DNA of 64,000 bases from Euglena gracilis. Taxonomy: Eukaryota; Euglenida; Euglenophyceae; Euglenales. The stretch is from positions 84,440,474-84,504,473 of the forward strand of contig CP154956.1 of NCBI GenBank assembly GCA_039621445.1, read 5' to 3'. The translations under genes and the position numbers were made by a program. Positions 33,667 through 46,200 of this stretch are shown here, piece after piece. How positions within the stretch are numbered: the first letter of the stretch is position 1; each line of letters begins with the position of its first letter. Below the pieces are notes generated by a model. It searched no databases. It had not been told where the DNA came from and saw only the letters and a program-made list of their open reading frames with translations.

Positions 33667-36600
33667 CACAGACAGACACAGACACAACACACAGGGGATA
33701 CAAACAGAGAAGGTCAGACCCTGCGAGCCAGGCCCTCCCAGCAGGTCGAGGCAAATGTGGAGGGCGTTCAGCCATGCGCGGGCGCCCATGCTGTGGGCCA
33801 TCACGTGCAGCTGCCGGACTCCCGCCTGCCCCAGGCAGGGCTGGACAGGAACGACGGGGGGAGGGGGAGTCGCATTCCCCCACCCACTGCGGCACCGAGC
33901 CAGGAAAAACAAACTCGGGCTGTGAAGGAATTCGGAAGGCTAATTTGTTGATCTCAAAATCGACTGGAAACCCGGGGGTGGGGGAGAAGACCGAAGCCGC
34001 CCCTCCACTGAGACTGGATGCAACCCGACAAAACCTAAAGGAAAGAGCTGTCGTTTGATAGAATAGTCTATCCTCGAATTATAAAAGTGAAAAACGTTCG
34101 ACCGACCCTGGAGGGCATGCCCTGGATTCCCCCACTGTGTTTCCCAGAAGAGAACCTTAATCTCAGAACCTGAATCCTCTGCAAAACAAATAGATTCCCA
34201 ACGGGGCTTCTGGGAGTCTCATTCAGCTCTGGCCCCAGGGCCTGCAGCAGTTCCCGAACTGCCTGGAAAGGAAGGGAAGAGACCCTGCTGAGGAGGCCGG
34301 CAGGCACGGCTAAAAAAAAGGCTCTCCGTGATTGGACACTTTTTCTGCTGGAGAGGACTTGAAAAAACTCACCTCGTCTGTGTTCTCCCGGTACGCAGTG
34401 CCATTTGCTGCGCAGCATGGAGCATGTTTCGGACAATTGTTCACCGGCGTTTTTCTGGATAAAAAGAACACAGAGCTGCCTCAGTTTTGTGCACAACAGA
34501 TGAAAGAAGTGCGTTGCTTTCAGAGGCGAAACTTCAAACAAGCTGGGGCTGTGCACTTGCTGTGGACTGGACATCTTTTGAGGACGTTGCGAGGTTGCCA
34601 GGTTGCCCCCATTTTGGCAACATATCATTTGCAGCACAATTTCTCCTTGGCTCCCGTGTTTTAGAATTGGATCTTGGATCTTGGATATTGGGCTTGGATC
34701 TTTCTGTTTGAGAGGGAATCAGGCTGAATTTTAATGTGGCCAACAGGCTTCTTTTCACCAACCCCGGGCGGTGTGCCTTGCGCAATGGGGTGCCGCCAAT
34801 GGCAGGAACACCCCCGGGGAGGGGTCGGTTTCGGACCCCGGTGCCTGCCGAACAAGCCAATTCTCCTTGAAAATGGCCTTTTTTGGGTCCCTAGCCAGGC
34901 TTCGATACCAGAGCAGGTGGGGGGCCCGGACCCACCCACCCATCCCGTCCAGTGGGGGGGGGGGACACCTCCCCACCTGAACAATGGTGCAGGGGTCACT
35001 GATTTTCGGCCCGGCACTTCGTGCTGGGCCGAAAAAAATACGCCATTTTGAGCACTTTTCGAACAAAAATTTGTCAAAAATCAACAAATGTTCAGCGTAA
35101 AGCTCCGAAAGAAAAAAATTGACCTTTCTTTGGGGGGGGGCAGGACCCTCCCTGGCAGGTGGGGGTTGCGGACCCCCTCCGGTCCAGGAGGGGAGGGGGG
35201 GTGGGATGGTAAAAAGGGGGGTTTGTGGGTGGTGCTTGCTTGTGTTTTTGGGGGTTAGGGGTTGCCTGCCCCTCGCAGGCACACCCCCCCCCGTGGGGGG
35301 GGGGTGAGTGGGGGGGATTAGGGAGGGTGTCCGGTCCGGCGGGCGCGCGGGACGGGGCGCCGGGGCGGCGGCGCGGCGGACCCCGCGGCCGCCGCTGCTC
35401 GGCCCCGGCGCGGCGGGGGAGTGCCTCCGGACGGCGCGCGCGCCGCGGGCGCGCGGCCTCCGCGCGCGGCGGCCGCGCCCGGCCTTTCGAGGGGTCCGGG
35501 CAGGAACTCCCCCAACCGGGGGGGGATGGGGTCCGTTCCGGATTTTCATTGTTGAAATTTTCATGGCGAAGGGCCGGGTTGGAGGGGGGTGCCTGCTAGG
35601 GGCAGGCACCCCCAAAACCCCACCCCCCCCCCGGGGGGGGGGGCCGGGCCGGGTGCTATGGGGTGCCTGCCCCTAGCACCCACCCCCCCCCGTGGGGTAG
35701 GCACCCGACTAAGCACAAGCCTGGGTCCCGTAGACACCCCGCCCTCCTTATATCGAACCCTGTCTCCGGCGTCTTACCCTGTCCCTGGCGCTAAGGGGTG
35801 TTTTACAGCACTACCCACACCAAAAACCCGACCTCGGGGGGGGGGGGGTCGAAAGTGCCCTATCCCCCTCCCTGCCCATAAACTCACCCCCCTTGGGGGG
35901 TGCGACATTCCTAAAAAAGAAACCTGGTGACCAACCCCACGCCACATCCCCCAATGAGTGCAAGTCCAAGGCACCCAGATCCGAATCCCCCGGGGGGGGG
36001 AGGAAATTTGCATTTTTTTCATGATCCAAAATCTGGAAAATTGTATTTTTGCATAACACAGAAAATCGCATTGTCTTGCATTTTTTTGCATACCTTACCC
36101 TTTCGATTTTTGGAGGGATAACAGGAACTCGCTCCTTTACCAGACAACTGGAAGTTGCATACAACACCTTTTTGAGCGAATTCAATTTTGCACCGTGATT
36201 TTCGTTGGTCTGGCATTTTTTTGTTGGTTTTCACATTCCTATAGTTTTTATTTTTTTTTGGGAAAGCGTGCAAGAAAATGTCTTGCTGATGCTTTTATTT
36301 TTTATGTTTTTGGTGTGATTGTTTAGGAATCCTTAGCCGAACGAAAATTTCCTTGCAAATGAATGTTTTAACATGCCTCCCTGTTTAGTATATACCTCCA
36401 AATCCAGAATGAAGCAATCCCAAGCGGGGGGGGGGGGTCCGGCCGGCTCCGCCAAAAAAAAAGGCAAAAAAGCCCAAATCCAGCCAGGTTGGCATTCTTA
36501 GGCCCAAATTTAGGCCTTCGGCCTGACTTCCAAACTTGGGCCTAACCCTAACCCTAACCCTGCTTGTCACAAGACTCCACTGCTTGAAATAGGAAGTAGG

Positions 36601-37391
36601 ATGGTTGTTCCAAAAATGTGTTGAAATTATGAGAGTGGGGATCAAAAAACCTGAGCGGTCGCTGTGGACTCTGCCCCAATCTGCCGGGCCTGGAAGTAGG
36701 TCAGGATGTGTCCTACAACGAAACATGAGTTGGGATGGATGGTGGATTCCAAAGCGCAAAGTGTCAACAGAGGGAATTTATTTAAAAAATCAGTGCATCT
36801 TGTGAAAAGAACTTTTTTGGAATAAGCACATCCATGCTGTATTCGAAATTTCACAAAACGCCGAAGAAATTTTTTTGGAAATTGGATTTATCTGAGGTTT
36901 CGGGGGAGTCAACTGCACGGGGCCAATCAACTGCAGCTCAGGATTTGAGATCACAGCAGTCCAGGTTCCATGCCCATCATGTGCCAAGTGGACAGAAAGC
37001 ATCGAACCAGCGGCACCCAGTTGAGGGCTATCACGACGGGAATAGTGGATATACCTGCAGGATAGCTGAAGATGATGGGCTTCACATGGGACGGGAAATC
37101 GCCGAGGGCTAGGAACTGCCCCAACCGCTCACACGTGCATTCCAGCGACTGGTTGAACCCTGCGGGGGGGGGGGCAAGGAGGCAGTGTGGATGCAATTGG
37201 GGGGGGGGGGTTGCAGAACTGCTGTGGGTGTCACTGCTGAGGGCGAGTCTGGAGTGCGGTGGGGTGGCGGAACGGACCCGGGAAATACAGCAGCACCTCG
37301 TGGAGGGCGACCTCGGAGCTTTGCCACCCCTCGATGTGCAGCCCGTACCGGCGGCGCTGCCGGGCCCACTGATGGAAGGACGGCAGCGACC
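27894..37391 (-). CDS. DUF900-like hydrolase domain exons
   Basis: Family hallmarks appear in order. SLPSFHQWARQRRRYG and EVLLYFPGFNQSLE form strand one and the oxyanion loop; the usual HGFN is PGFN here. FLALGDFPSHVKPIIFSYP is followed by AGHILTYFQARQIGAES. VRQLHVMAHSMGARAW is the nucleophile elbow, with the serine codon at 33790-33792. TTCTLLNPDYEHQT then FITRDFETLR. PITLYGDTRDEALWYAE gives the likely acidic residue. PSLGRSIYHLKHM. CEWLDMDVIDT then SWMETNVHNTRHSYFNIN gives the likely catalytic histidine. From family knowledge this is a serine hydrolase fold of unknown substrate. The HG-to-PG change beside the oxyanion position is unusual and could affect activity. Confidence in the family is high; function is inferred only. 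Confidence 0.85.
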
Positions 37392-40120
37392 CTGAGGGAG
37401 GTGGGGGGGGGAGGGGTTTTCAAAAACACTGTGGGGGGTTCTCCCATTCAGGGCCCCTGGGGGAGGGGGTCCGAGAAAAGTCACTTTTTGGGGGCCAAAA
37501 TTCCGGTGCTTCGCACCAAAAATAAAGGAAACACCACATGGGGCCCAGCCCTTCACCACCCCCTGGGGGCGGCGGACCCCCCCCCCAACGGTGGGGGGTC
37601 CCTCTTTAAAAAAAAAAACTAGAGAGTCGGAGAGGGATGTGGGATGAAGGAACCGATAGCATTGCAATTTGAAAGCCCACTGCCTCCCACGCGCCAACAT
37701 CCCGGGGGGAAGCAATAGGCATACCCACTGAGTCTCTCAGCCTCTTGGAGGGCATCTTTGCCACTGGACTTCCTGGAGGGCTGTCGCTGCCGTTGATGAA
37801 CAAGCACCGGCGGCGCTGGATCCGCAGCTCGCTGGGGCATGGGAGCCGGGGGTCGCGGTGGTGCCCAGAGACCACAAAGTCCTGGTGCTCGTTGAGGGCG
37901 ACTACCACCGACGTCACGACCTGGCCAATCCCCCGTGAGAGAGGTTGGGGGCAACGCGAGGGAAAACCCAGAAATATATCTCAAGTGGAATGGAATATGC
38001 CACGAACGGGAGAGACGTGCGAGAAAACCCCCTGCTGATGTCCATCCTGAATGAACTTCAGGCACACCAGTAAATTTCAGTTCTGAAAAAAATGGTTAGC
38101 AAATTCTCCTACTTTGTAACCTGATATGGATGAAGACAAAGCCAACAGGAGAGCGGTCCACACGTGAACACAAGCAAAAGAACGCATTATTTTGGGCTTT
38201 TTTCCAAGAAAGCTCGTGGTCCCACATAACGCAGTCGCACGCGCCTGATTATGATGGTAATGAACGATGTTCTCCAAAAGGAAGGCCATCCAGGATGGGT
38301 TGCTGTTGCGGCGTGTCGGGGTCTCACCGTGGACGGGGGTGGTGGTGGGGAGGTCCGCCGGGTCAGTGGGCGGGATGAGCATCGTGACCTTCGGGAACTT
38401 CTTGAAGAACGCCCCCGAGATGGAGGACTACGAGGCGCACAAGGAAGATGCGCAAAAAAGAGCACGAGCAGGACTTCAATTGTCAGATGGAGTTGATTGG
38501 TACGCGCCGATCAATCAGACCTTACATAGCGGGACTCGAACGAAAAGCGTTTGAGGCCAAATAAGCCACCTGGACGACGCTTGTTTTGGTGTAATTAACC
38601 GACCGTGTAAGGCCGTAGGCTCTCCATCCACCATGACATTATCTCATGAATGAGTGTGTGCTATGTTACAAGGCAAAACATATTTCTTTGAACTTGGTGT
38701 GGCCCTGGGAGACATGGGTTACAAGTTTTGGACAGCAAGGCCAAAACTACCAAGAATCATCAAAAAGACAGCCCATGGGTTCAAAAAAAAAATATCACAG
38801 AATACTTTCATCATGAAAAGATGGTCGCTGCACACCTCCACCGAGCACACGCCACACAGCAAGGGTCCATTGCCGGGGATGAATCCCCACTGCCGCCAGG
38901 ATTCCCGACGACACTGAGCCACTCCCAGCCGCACAGAGGCAAAAGCGTAGCCCGAGCCATACTCCCTGAGAGTGGGGGGGGGGGGGCAAATTCCGCCCAC
39001 ATCACAACATCACAGCAAGCGAGAATGTGTTTTTCCACCCACAATGAATCCCTGTAATTTAAAAAAAAAAGCAGAGCGACTTGAAACGCAGGTGCAGTTT
39101 CTTGATTGACAGCGAATGGGTGTGTCTGTTTTGTAATGTAAAAAATTCACAAAAAAAGACACCCAGAAGACCATTTCGACTATTTTGTTCTCGATTTTGA
39201 GTCGCCGTTTTGATTTTGTCATAAGCAGGAAAAAATACTGCCATTTTCTGCGAAAGCTAAATTTGCCAAACCACCGTCTCCGCAGTTGAGTTGAGAAATC
39301 CTCAGAAAAACCTGCCCGCTTCTTGTTGTCCAACGGTACTTTGGGACGGCGGTGGACCTCGATTGCGAAGAGGCAGCTCATGACAGCCACCCGGATTTGG
39401 TACGTGTCATCGGGCACGCAGATGTAGCCGCTGCCGGAGACCCGTCGGCAGGGCCGCGAGGCCTCGCGGCAGAACACGTCATCGTCGATGGCGTCGACCG
39501 GGCAGTTGGTGCCGAAGAGGCTGATGGATGCCAAAGACCGTCCTGTAGGAAGCCCAATTGGGAACTTACAGGAAGAAGAGGAATTGTTGACGCTCAGGTG
39601 GAATTAATTGTGACTTAATTTTCGAACAAAAAAAAGGTATTTATTTCACAAACTTCCAATAAAAATTATTTCCAATAAAAAATAGAAAATTAATTTTTCC
39701 AAAATCGAAAATTGCCCATCAATTGCCCATTATTTTCCCCATCATTTTCCCCATCATCTTTGTTTCACGTTATTTTTGTCCAGACTGTACACTGCCAGAG
39801 GGACTTCCACCCAGCGTTCCCACACCACAAAAATGGAGTAATAAATCACGAAAAATAAATCTTTCTTGTTGGAAGGAGCCATGGGATATGTTTAAATGTC
39901 TCATTGTGGTTGACTTGGGTTGAACAATTCCATATGTGTCCTCAGGTTTCTCTTTCCTGGAAAGTTCGTCCCACCCCATTCTGAAGGCAACGTTTAAAAA
40001 GTGCACAAATCAGATTCCTTGCGCACAATATGTGTCCATGTTATGCATCCAATGTAACTTTCAAAAATTGTGCAGCTTTGATAAATTCTTCATTCTGTCT
40101 GCTTCTTTGATTTTGTTCCT

Positions 40121-40202
<82 letters not shown>

Positions 40203-43200
40203 GTCAGCACCAGGAGCACCACAACAGACGTCAAAAGGACGGCCAGGATGAGCCGCAGCAACAGCATAGCCTTGTACACTGTGTAGAGGGTGATGACCGT
40301 CACCATTACAAATGCTGCCAACAGGCGTTTGCTGAACAGCCCCCCTCCCAGGGGGGCCAGGCTGGATTGGATTCCCACAAGCTTCTGCCAAAGGTACTGG
40401 CTGGGAGGTGGGTAAATTAAAAGACATATTCAGCCATTTCAATTTCCTTTGGCTGGGATGCACCAGAAATCTCGTTGACTGCTTGGAAGACACCAGGGTT
40501 TGACATACGAACAGGTGGAGGGGGTCGGGCTCGGTACCCCCCCCCCCACACCTAAATATTAATGAGTTTCAAATCACCGAATTTTGGCCAGGCCGAAAAA
40601 CTTTGCCTCCGAAAATATTTGAGAATGCAATTTTGGGCACTTTGGGCAAAAGTTGGTCAAAAATTCAAAATGATTTAGGCACAAAATGCTGGAAGCAAAA
40701 ATCTGACCTTGGGGGGGCAGCCCGGTCCAGACTCCCTTTCAGTTCCAGGAAAAATGGCTCTTAAATCTTCGCCCTAAACACAAACTCAGACCAAGAACAG
40801 TGTCTTAGCCAAGGTTTAGGGGGAGCCCCAGCCTCCCCGCAACTCTTGACATAATATCGAATCCTGGGCTACACCCTCTGTCTCACTAAAGGTTGCAAAC
40901 GTCTGGCTACATACTGCAGCGACTGCAGTTTGGGAGCAGCCTTGGTGCGCAATCACAACAGGTGCACCACAACAGGTGGATATGAGATGTTATTTTGATA
41001 AATATTTTATAAATTGATGCCAGTTTCTCTGAATGAACAGGCTTGGGAAGTGGAATGGCGGAGTCCTCACATGGGAACCCATGAGACACAGTGGACTTTT
41101 TTTGTAACACAAAAAAAACATGCAAAATATCCTGCGGAAATCTCCAGGATTAGCATTGAGTTTGTGCAATTTGCAGCATTTTTTTAGAGCATCTCACAAC
41201 ACTTCATTTTGAGAAAATTTCGGCTACAAATAGCCAAAACTGGTGTCAAACCTCAATAATTGCCCAGACAACGACAACGCTGCACAGGTCTGGGGAGAGG
41301 TGGAGAACTGCAACTCGAAAGCGTACGTGTCACTGTTCTTGAAAGAAAGAGCGCCGGTGGCGAGGAAGAGGGAGATGAATATCACCATCCAAAGGCTGTG
41401 AATGATGTGACAGCAGATTTGAGGGACTGCCGGCTGGGCACTTCCCAATTAAAAAAAAAAATGCACGGGGCACATGCATTCTGAAGTAACCTCAAAAACC
41501 ACACTGCCTCGGAGGGCACCCCCTCTTTGCACAGAGAAATATTTATTGCAAAAATTGCTTTCCATTACAAAAAAAATTGCAAAAAAATGCAACGTGGGGG
41601 GCAGGATCCTTTTCCCCAACTGGGGCGCCTTGTAGCATGGTTCCTGCCCATGGTAGACACCTTCCTCCCCCAGGGGAGGGTCAATTTTGTGTCCCGGTGC
41701 CAGCCAACCAAGCCAATTTTCAGGCCCCTCACACCTTCGGTGTCAGGGTGTGTGGTACTTCCCAAGAGAGGGGGGGGGGGGGCAAAAGAAGCCTCTAGAG
41801 GGGCAACCCAGAAAACAAAATGGAAACAAACTGAAAACAAATGAAAAGCAATGATATTCTTTTTCATTTCAACAACAATACTGAAAATCATCCACAAATA
41901 AATCAACAAAGAAACCTTTCAGTGAAAGTGTTTAAATGGTTCCTTTTGGACCTTGGAGGTTGCTGGAACCAGTGGTGCACCCGAGGGGGATTGGGGGTCC
42001 AGCGACTCCAGTTCCACCCACTCTTGGAACCGGGAGGGAGGGGTTATGACCAACTCAAACAAATTCCATTCATAGCATTTTTAACCAACCAGAGCTCATT
42101 TTCTGGTGTTCGATTGGAATCAACAAAAAATCAGATTTTCAAAGAATGAGTTACGGAAACCCCCGATGATTGCAAAAATAGTAAAAAAAAAAAATAAATA
42201 ACATTTTCCGTACCCAGTCCCCAGAACCTCTGCAACAAGTCCATTGGTAATTGCAGCCAATGGTTGCCGAAAAAACACGCGACAGAAAGCCTTGAAACAC
42301 AAATGGTGCATTTGGAGGACAATCTTCTGCATGTTCCCCCAAAAAGGAAGGCGGGGATTCTACATTCGGCTGCAGAATCAAGCACACACCCAGAGCAGTT
42401 CAATCCCTTGGGGAGCATGGGATTTGGTTTGGTGGTTGGAAGTTTTAAATGGTGGGCCATAAATCATCTTAATGCATGTCTGGAAGGAGTTTTACTTGGG
42501 GGGTAAATATTTTAGGCACTTTCATGATTTTTTTAAAGCAACTCATGACTTCTCACACAATATACATTCATGTAATGCGCATTGCATTATTTATTATCTT
42601 GTCTGTGTGTTTATTATTTATTATTTATTATTTATTGTCTGTGTTTATTATTATTATTATTTATTATTTATTGTCTGTGTGTTTCATTTTTTTGGGGGGG
42701 GGGGTGGCTTGGGCCCAGGGTTATAAGTGGGATGGCGGAGGTTATTTTGGGGGGTTTGGTCCTACACAATTGGCATAAATGCGAAAATGGAGAAAGAAAA
42801 TTCGTTAAAAAAAATTGATTTTTGACCAAAATTTGAGCTGGCCAGGCTCATTTTTGCACGTTTGCACCGACCTGAGCCAAAAAAATCCATCACCATCCGG
42901 CTGCCATTTGGGCAGCTGCAAAATAAATTTAACTTGTGGATGGGAGGGGGAGTCCACAGTCCACAGCCGGAAAAGATGCTGGCTGGAAAAAGGCTGCTGT
43001 GGGGTTGTGCCTTGTTTGAAAAATATTTTTCTCAAACAACGGAATTTTATGGAAAAAAGATTGTGTGTGAAATATATACAAAAATTTTTCTACTGGCGCT
43101 CTTCGCAGTTCAGGAACGTCCATCTGCCATCATAGCAGGTCACCGCCCGTTTTTGGTTCTTTAATTAATTGCTTCTTATTTGTATTTATGTTTTTGAATC

Positions 43201-46200
43201 TTTGTTGCTTTTTTGAATTTGGACTTCCTTTTGGGGGGGGAGGTCTTACAGTGCTTCGGGTGTTTTAGCGCGGAGGGTTCATCTTGGCGTCATTTATTGT
43301 GCATTGTCTCGTTCCAGCGGATTCAATGCCATGTGGTTGAAGCGAACGCCGGCTTCCCTCATCAGTTTTCAGAATAGAAATTGCTCTCTTTTATATCACC
43401 ACCCCATGCCAGATCGCCCTCCCCAAGCTTGGCCGTTTGGGGGTCCAAGGCCGCCCAAGGAGTGGGCAATCTGGGGGTTATTGTACCTGTAAAAGCTCCG
43501 GTTCAGGCTTCTTTTTGAAGAAATTCGCACCACTGTGGTGGGGAAGTTGTTGCACATTCTCGAAGGCGCTGGGGAAATTTGCCTGGGTCAGCTGGCACCA
43601 AGGCCCAAAACCAACCCCCCCCCCCAGGGGGGGGCACCCAATCACAACAGGCACCCCTCCCCCCCAGGGTTGGCAAAAAGAAGCCTGCTCTGGTTTTACC
43701 ATTGAACTCCAGAATTTTGGAAATGGTTGGGGCGGGGGGGATGCGCTAGCCGGCGTCGGAAAAAGAAAACGCGCAAAAATGCGCACTTTCGGGAAAAATG
43801 TGTGGACAGAAAAGCACAAAATTCACAAAAATGAAAAGAATTACCCCAAAACGTGCAAAAACCTCCTCTTGAGGCACAGGTTTCACCGCAAAAACTGTAC
43901 TTTAAGACGCAGGTTTCACGGTTGTAAAAACTGTCGCGGTGCAAACAACTTTTTTGTCACAATGTGTGAGGTGCAAATTTAAGCAGCAATGCAGAATCCA
44001 CTAATTATATCGGTTATAAAAATAACAATGCTTGCACAAAAAATCACTCACTTTCAGCTGTTTTCCCTTCTCAGTCAAGGCAAAGAAAGCATCAAAGAGG
44101 ACAGACAGGGGGGAGGAAGCCTCAAGCCTGAAGGAGGCATCCATGGCACCGAATAAACTTTGAAAATTTCCGCAGTGGTCGCATCGCAGTCGCGGCGGGA
44201 GGAAAAAGAGCGAAATTTCACCCACCGAAAGTTCACCCAACCCTGCAAATGGTGAATTTCACCAATGAACTTCACCGGTGAAGTTCAGCGGCCGAGGGCA
44301 CCTCCCCCGGTGAATGTTCACCAGTGAACTTCACCAGGAGGGGTCTACAACCTCCCCCACCCCTGCCCAACCTCCACTCTCTCTGCTCCCAACTGGACAC
44401 TGGGCACCAAATACCACCACCTCTTCAATTTACAGAATTCTGGCTTTGTTGGCATATTGGAGGAATCCGGCAGTTCATGCACCCCTCTGAAATGGGAGGG
44501 GTCTTATATACCTTTTCACACCACTCCTCTTTTTGGCACCAAAAGCACCAAGTTAGCTTGACTATTCATATTGGACTCACATTTGTTCAATTCATTCCCC
44601 GCAAAAAAAAGGAAAAGGAAAACAGACATGTATTGCTTGCAAACTGAGGGACCTCACATCTTTATGCTCCAAGCCAAAAATTGCCTGAAGGCTAATCATT
44701 GTGGGGCCTTTGGGGGGGGGGGGGGCTGGGTGCCTTCGGCGCCCTATCCCACCACCCCCACAAAATGCCCCCCAACATTTTGGCCTTCAGGCCAGTCCTC
44801 GCCTTCCAGGACCAGCGACAACCACCATCATTGTTGGAATACACTCCTCAAATGCATCCCTGGCCTGTCGTTTCTAAAACACAGTTTTTGGGGTGAAACC
44901 TGTGTCTTTGAAAGAGGTTTCTCTGTGTCTCTGAAGGAGGAGAAGAAACTGCTCCCAATAAGCAGTTTTCGCTGTGAAACATGTATTTAGTGCACAGGTC
45001 TCACAGCAAAAACTGCTCATTCGGAGCAGTTTCTGGGAAAGAAATAGAAAATATTCAAAAAAAAAGGAATCGTGAGGAAAATGTCAGCTTCAATAATTTT
45101 TCCGAAAAAAGCAAAAAAAATCAAAAATGGTCAAAAATCACTGAAAATGTGCTTAAAAAAATCGAAAAAATCCCCGAAAGGATGTAAATTTTGTATAAAA
45201 AAAATGCGCAAAAAATGACGAAAATGTGGCAAAAAAAACCCCGCAAACCGCCGCAAAAATGCACTTTGGGGGGGGGGCTCGGCCGGACCCACCCACCCTA
45301 CCCCCTCCCCCTCCGGGGGTCCACGACTAAAAAAAAACCCTGATGTCAAGACAATTTCAAATAACCTTGATTTTAACCACCTCGTACAGCCCAAAAGGGG
45401 TCATTTTTGGTTTTTTGGACATTTATTGGGTTATTTTTATTGGGTGTTCGCAAAAAAAATGGTCAATTTTAAGCACATTTGCCAAAAAGTGTTTTTTTGA
45501 AAACGTCCAAAAAAAACGTCAATTGGAGCACGTTTTTTTGGACATTCTTTCCAAAAAGTGCTATGACAGTGAGCTATTCCCGTCCTCCCTGTGGGAACAG
45601 CTCGGGGGGGGGGGGGACAGCTCGGGGGGGGGGGTCATGGGAAACATTTAAAACAACATCCAAAAACAACATCCTTGTTCACCACGGACATAAACCACAC
45701 CTCCTCCACTTAGATGCGTTGTGATACGTTCCTCCAAGATTACGGATGTATTTTCGCTGTTCCATGAGAAGGAACGTCTCCTGCGGGAGGGGGGATGCGG
45801 AAATAATTTACAACAGCTTAACTTTTACCCAACATCTTGATAAAAGATGGCCAAAAAGCTAAAAGAAAAAGTTCGAGATGCCTCAGTGCAGGAAAACTCT
45901 GGGAGACAAACTCAATAAATTCTCCACATCGGCCAATTTGAGCAGGGCGTTGCTGAAGCTGAAGGGCCATAACCAGCCAACAGACAACGGTTGTACCTTG
46001 AAACTTTTTTGTAAAATTTTCACAGAAGACACAAAAAAATTTCTTCAACTTTGAAAAATATGAAAAAAAAATTTTATTGCTAAATCAGCAAAATGTGAAC
46101 AGGCTCCTCCCAAATGGACAAACCCCAAACCGAAAGCACCCTCCACACATAAAGCGCCAACATAACACCCCCGACCCTCAGACCTTTTGCGGTTTCGGTG

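Noticed and set aside
33355-33912. Minus-strand frame with long CVCVCV run
   Set aside because: Only 33706-33840 is exon. The rest is a translated CA microsatellite in the intron.
36951-37715. 254-codon uninterrupted minus-strand frame
   Set aside because: It crosses two introns. Only the 37055-37159 part is exon in this frame, and the neighbouring exon uses another frame.
43304-43400. Protein-like frames on both strands (RIQCHVVEANAGFPHQ plus; REAGVRFNHMALNPLE minus)
   Set aside because: No pair of splice sites fits, and phase does not match the surrounding hydrolase exons.
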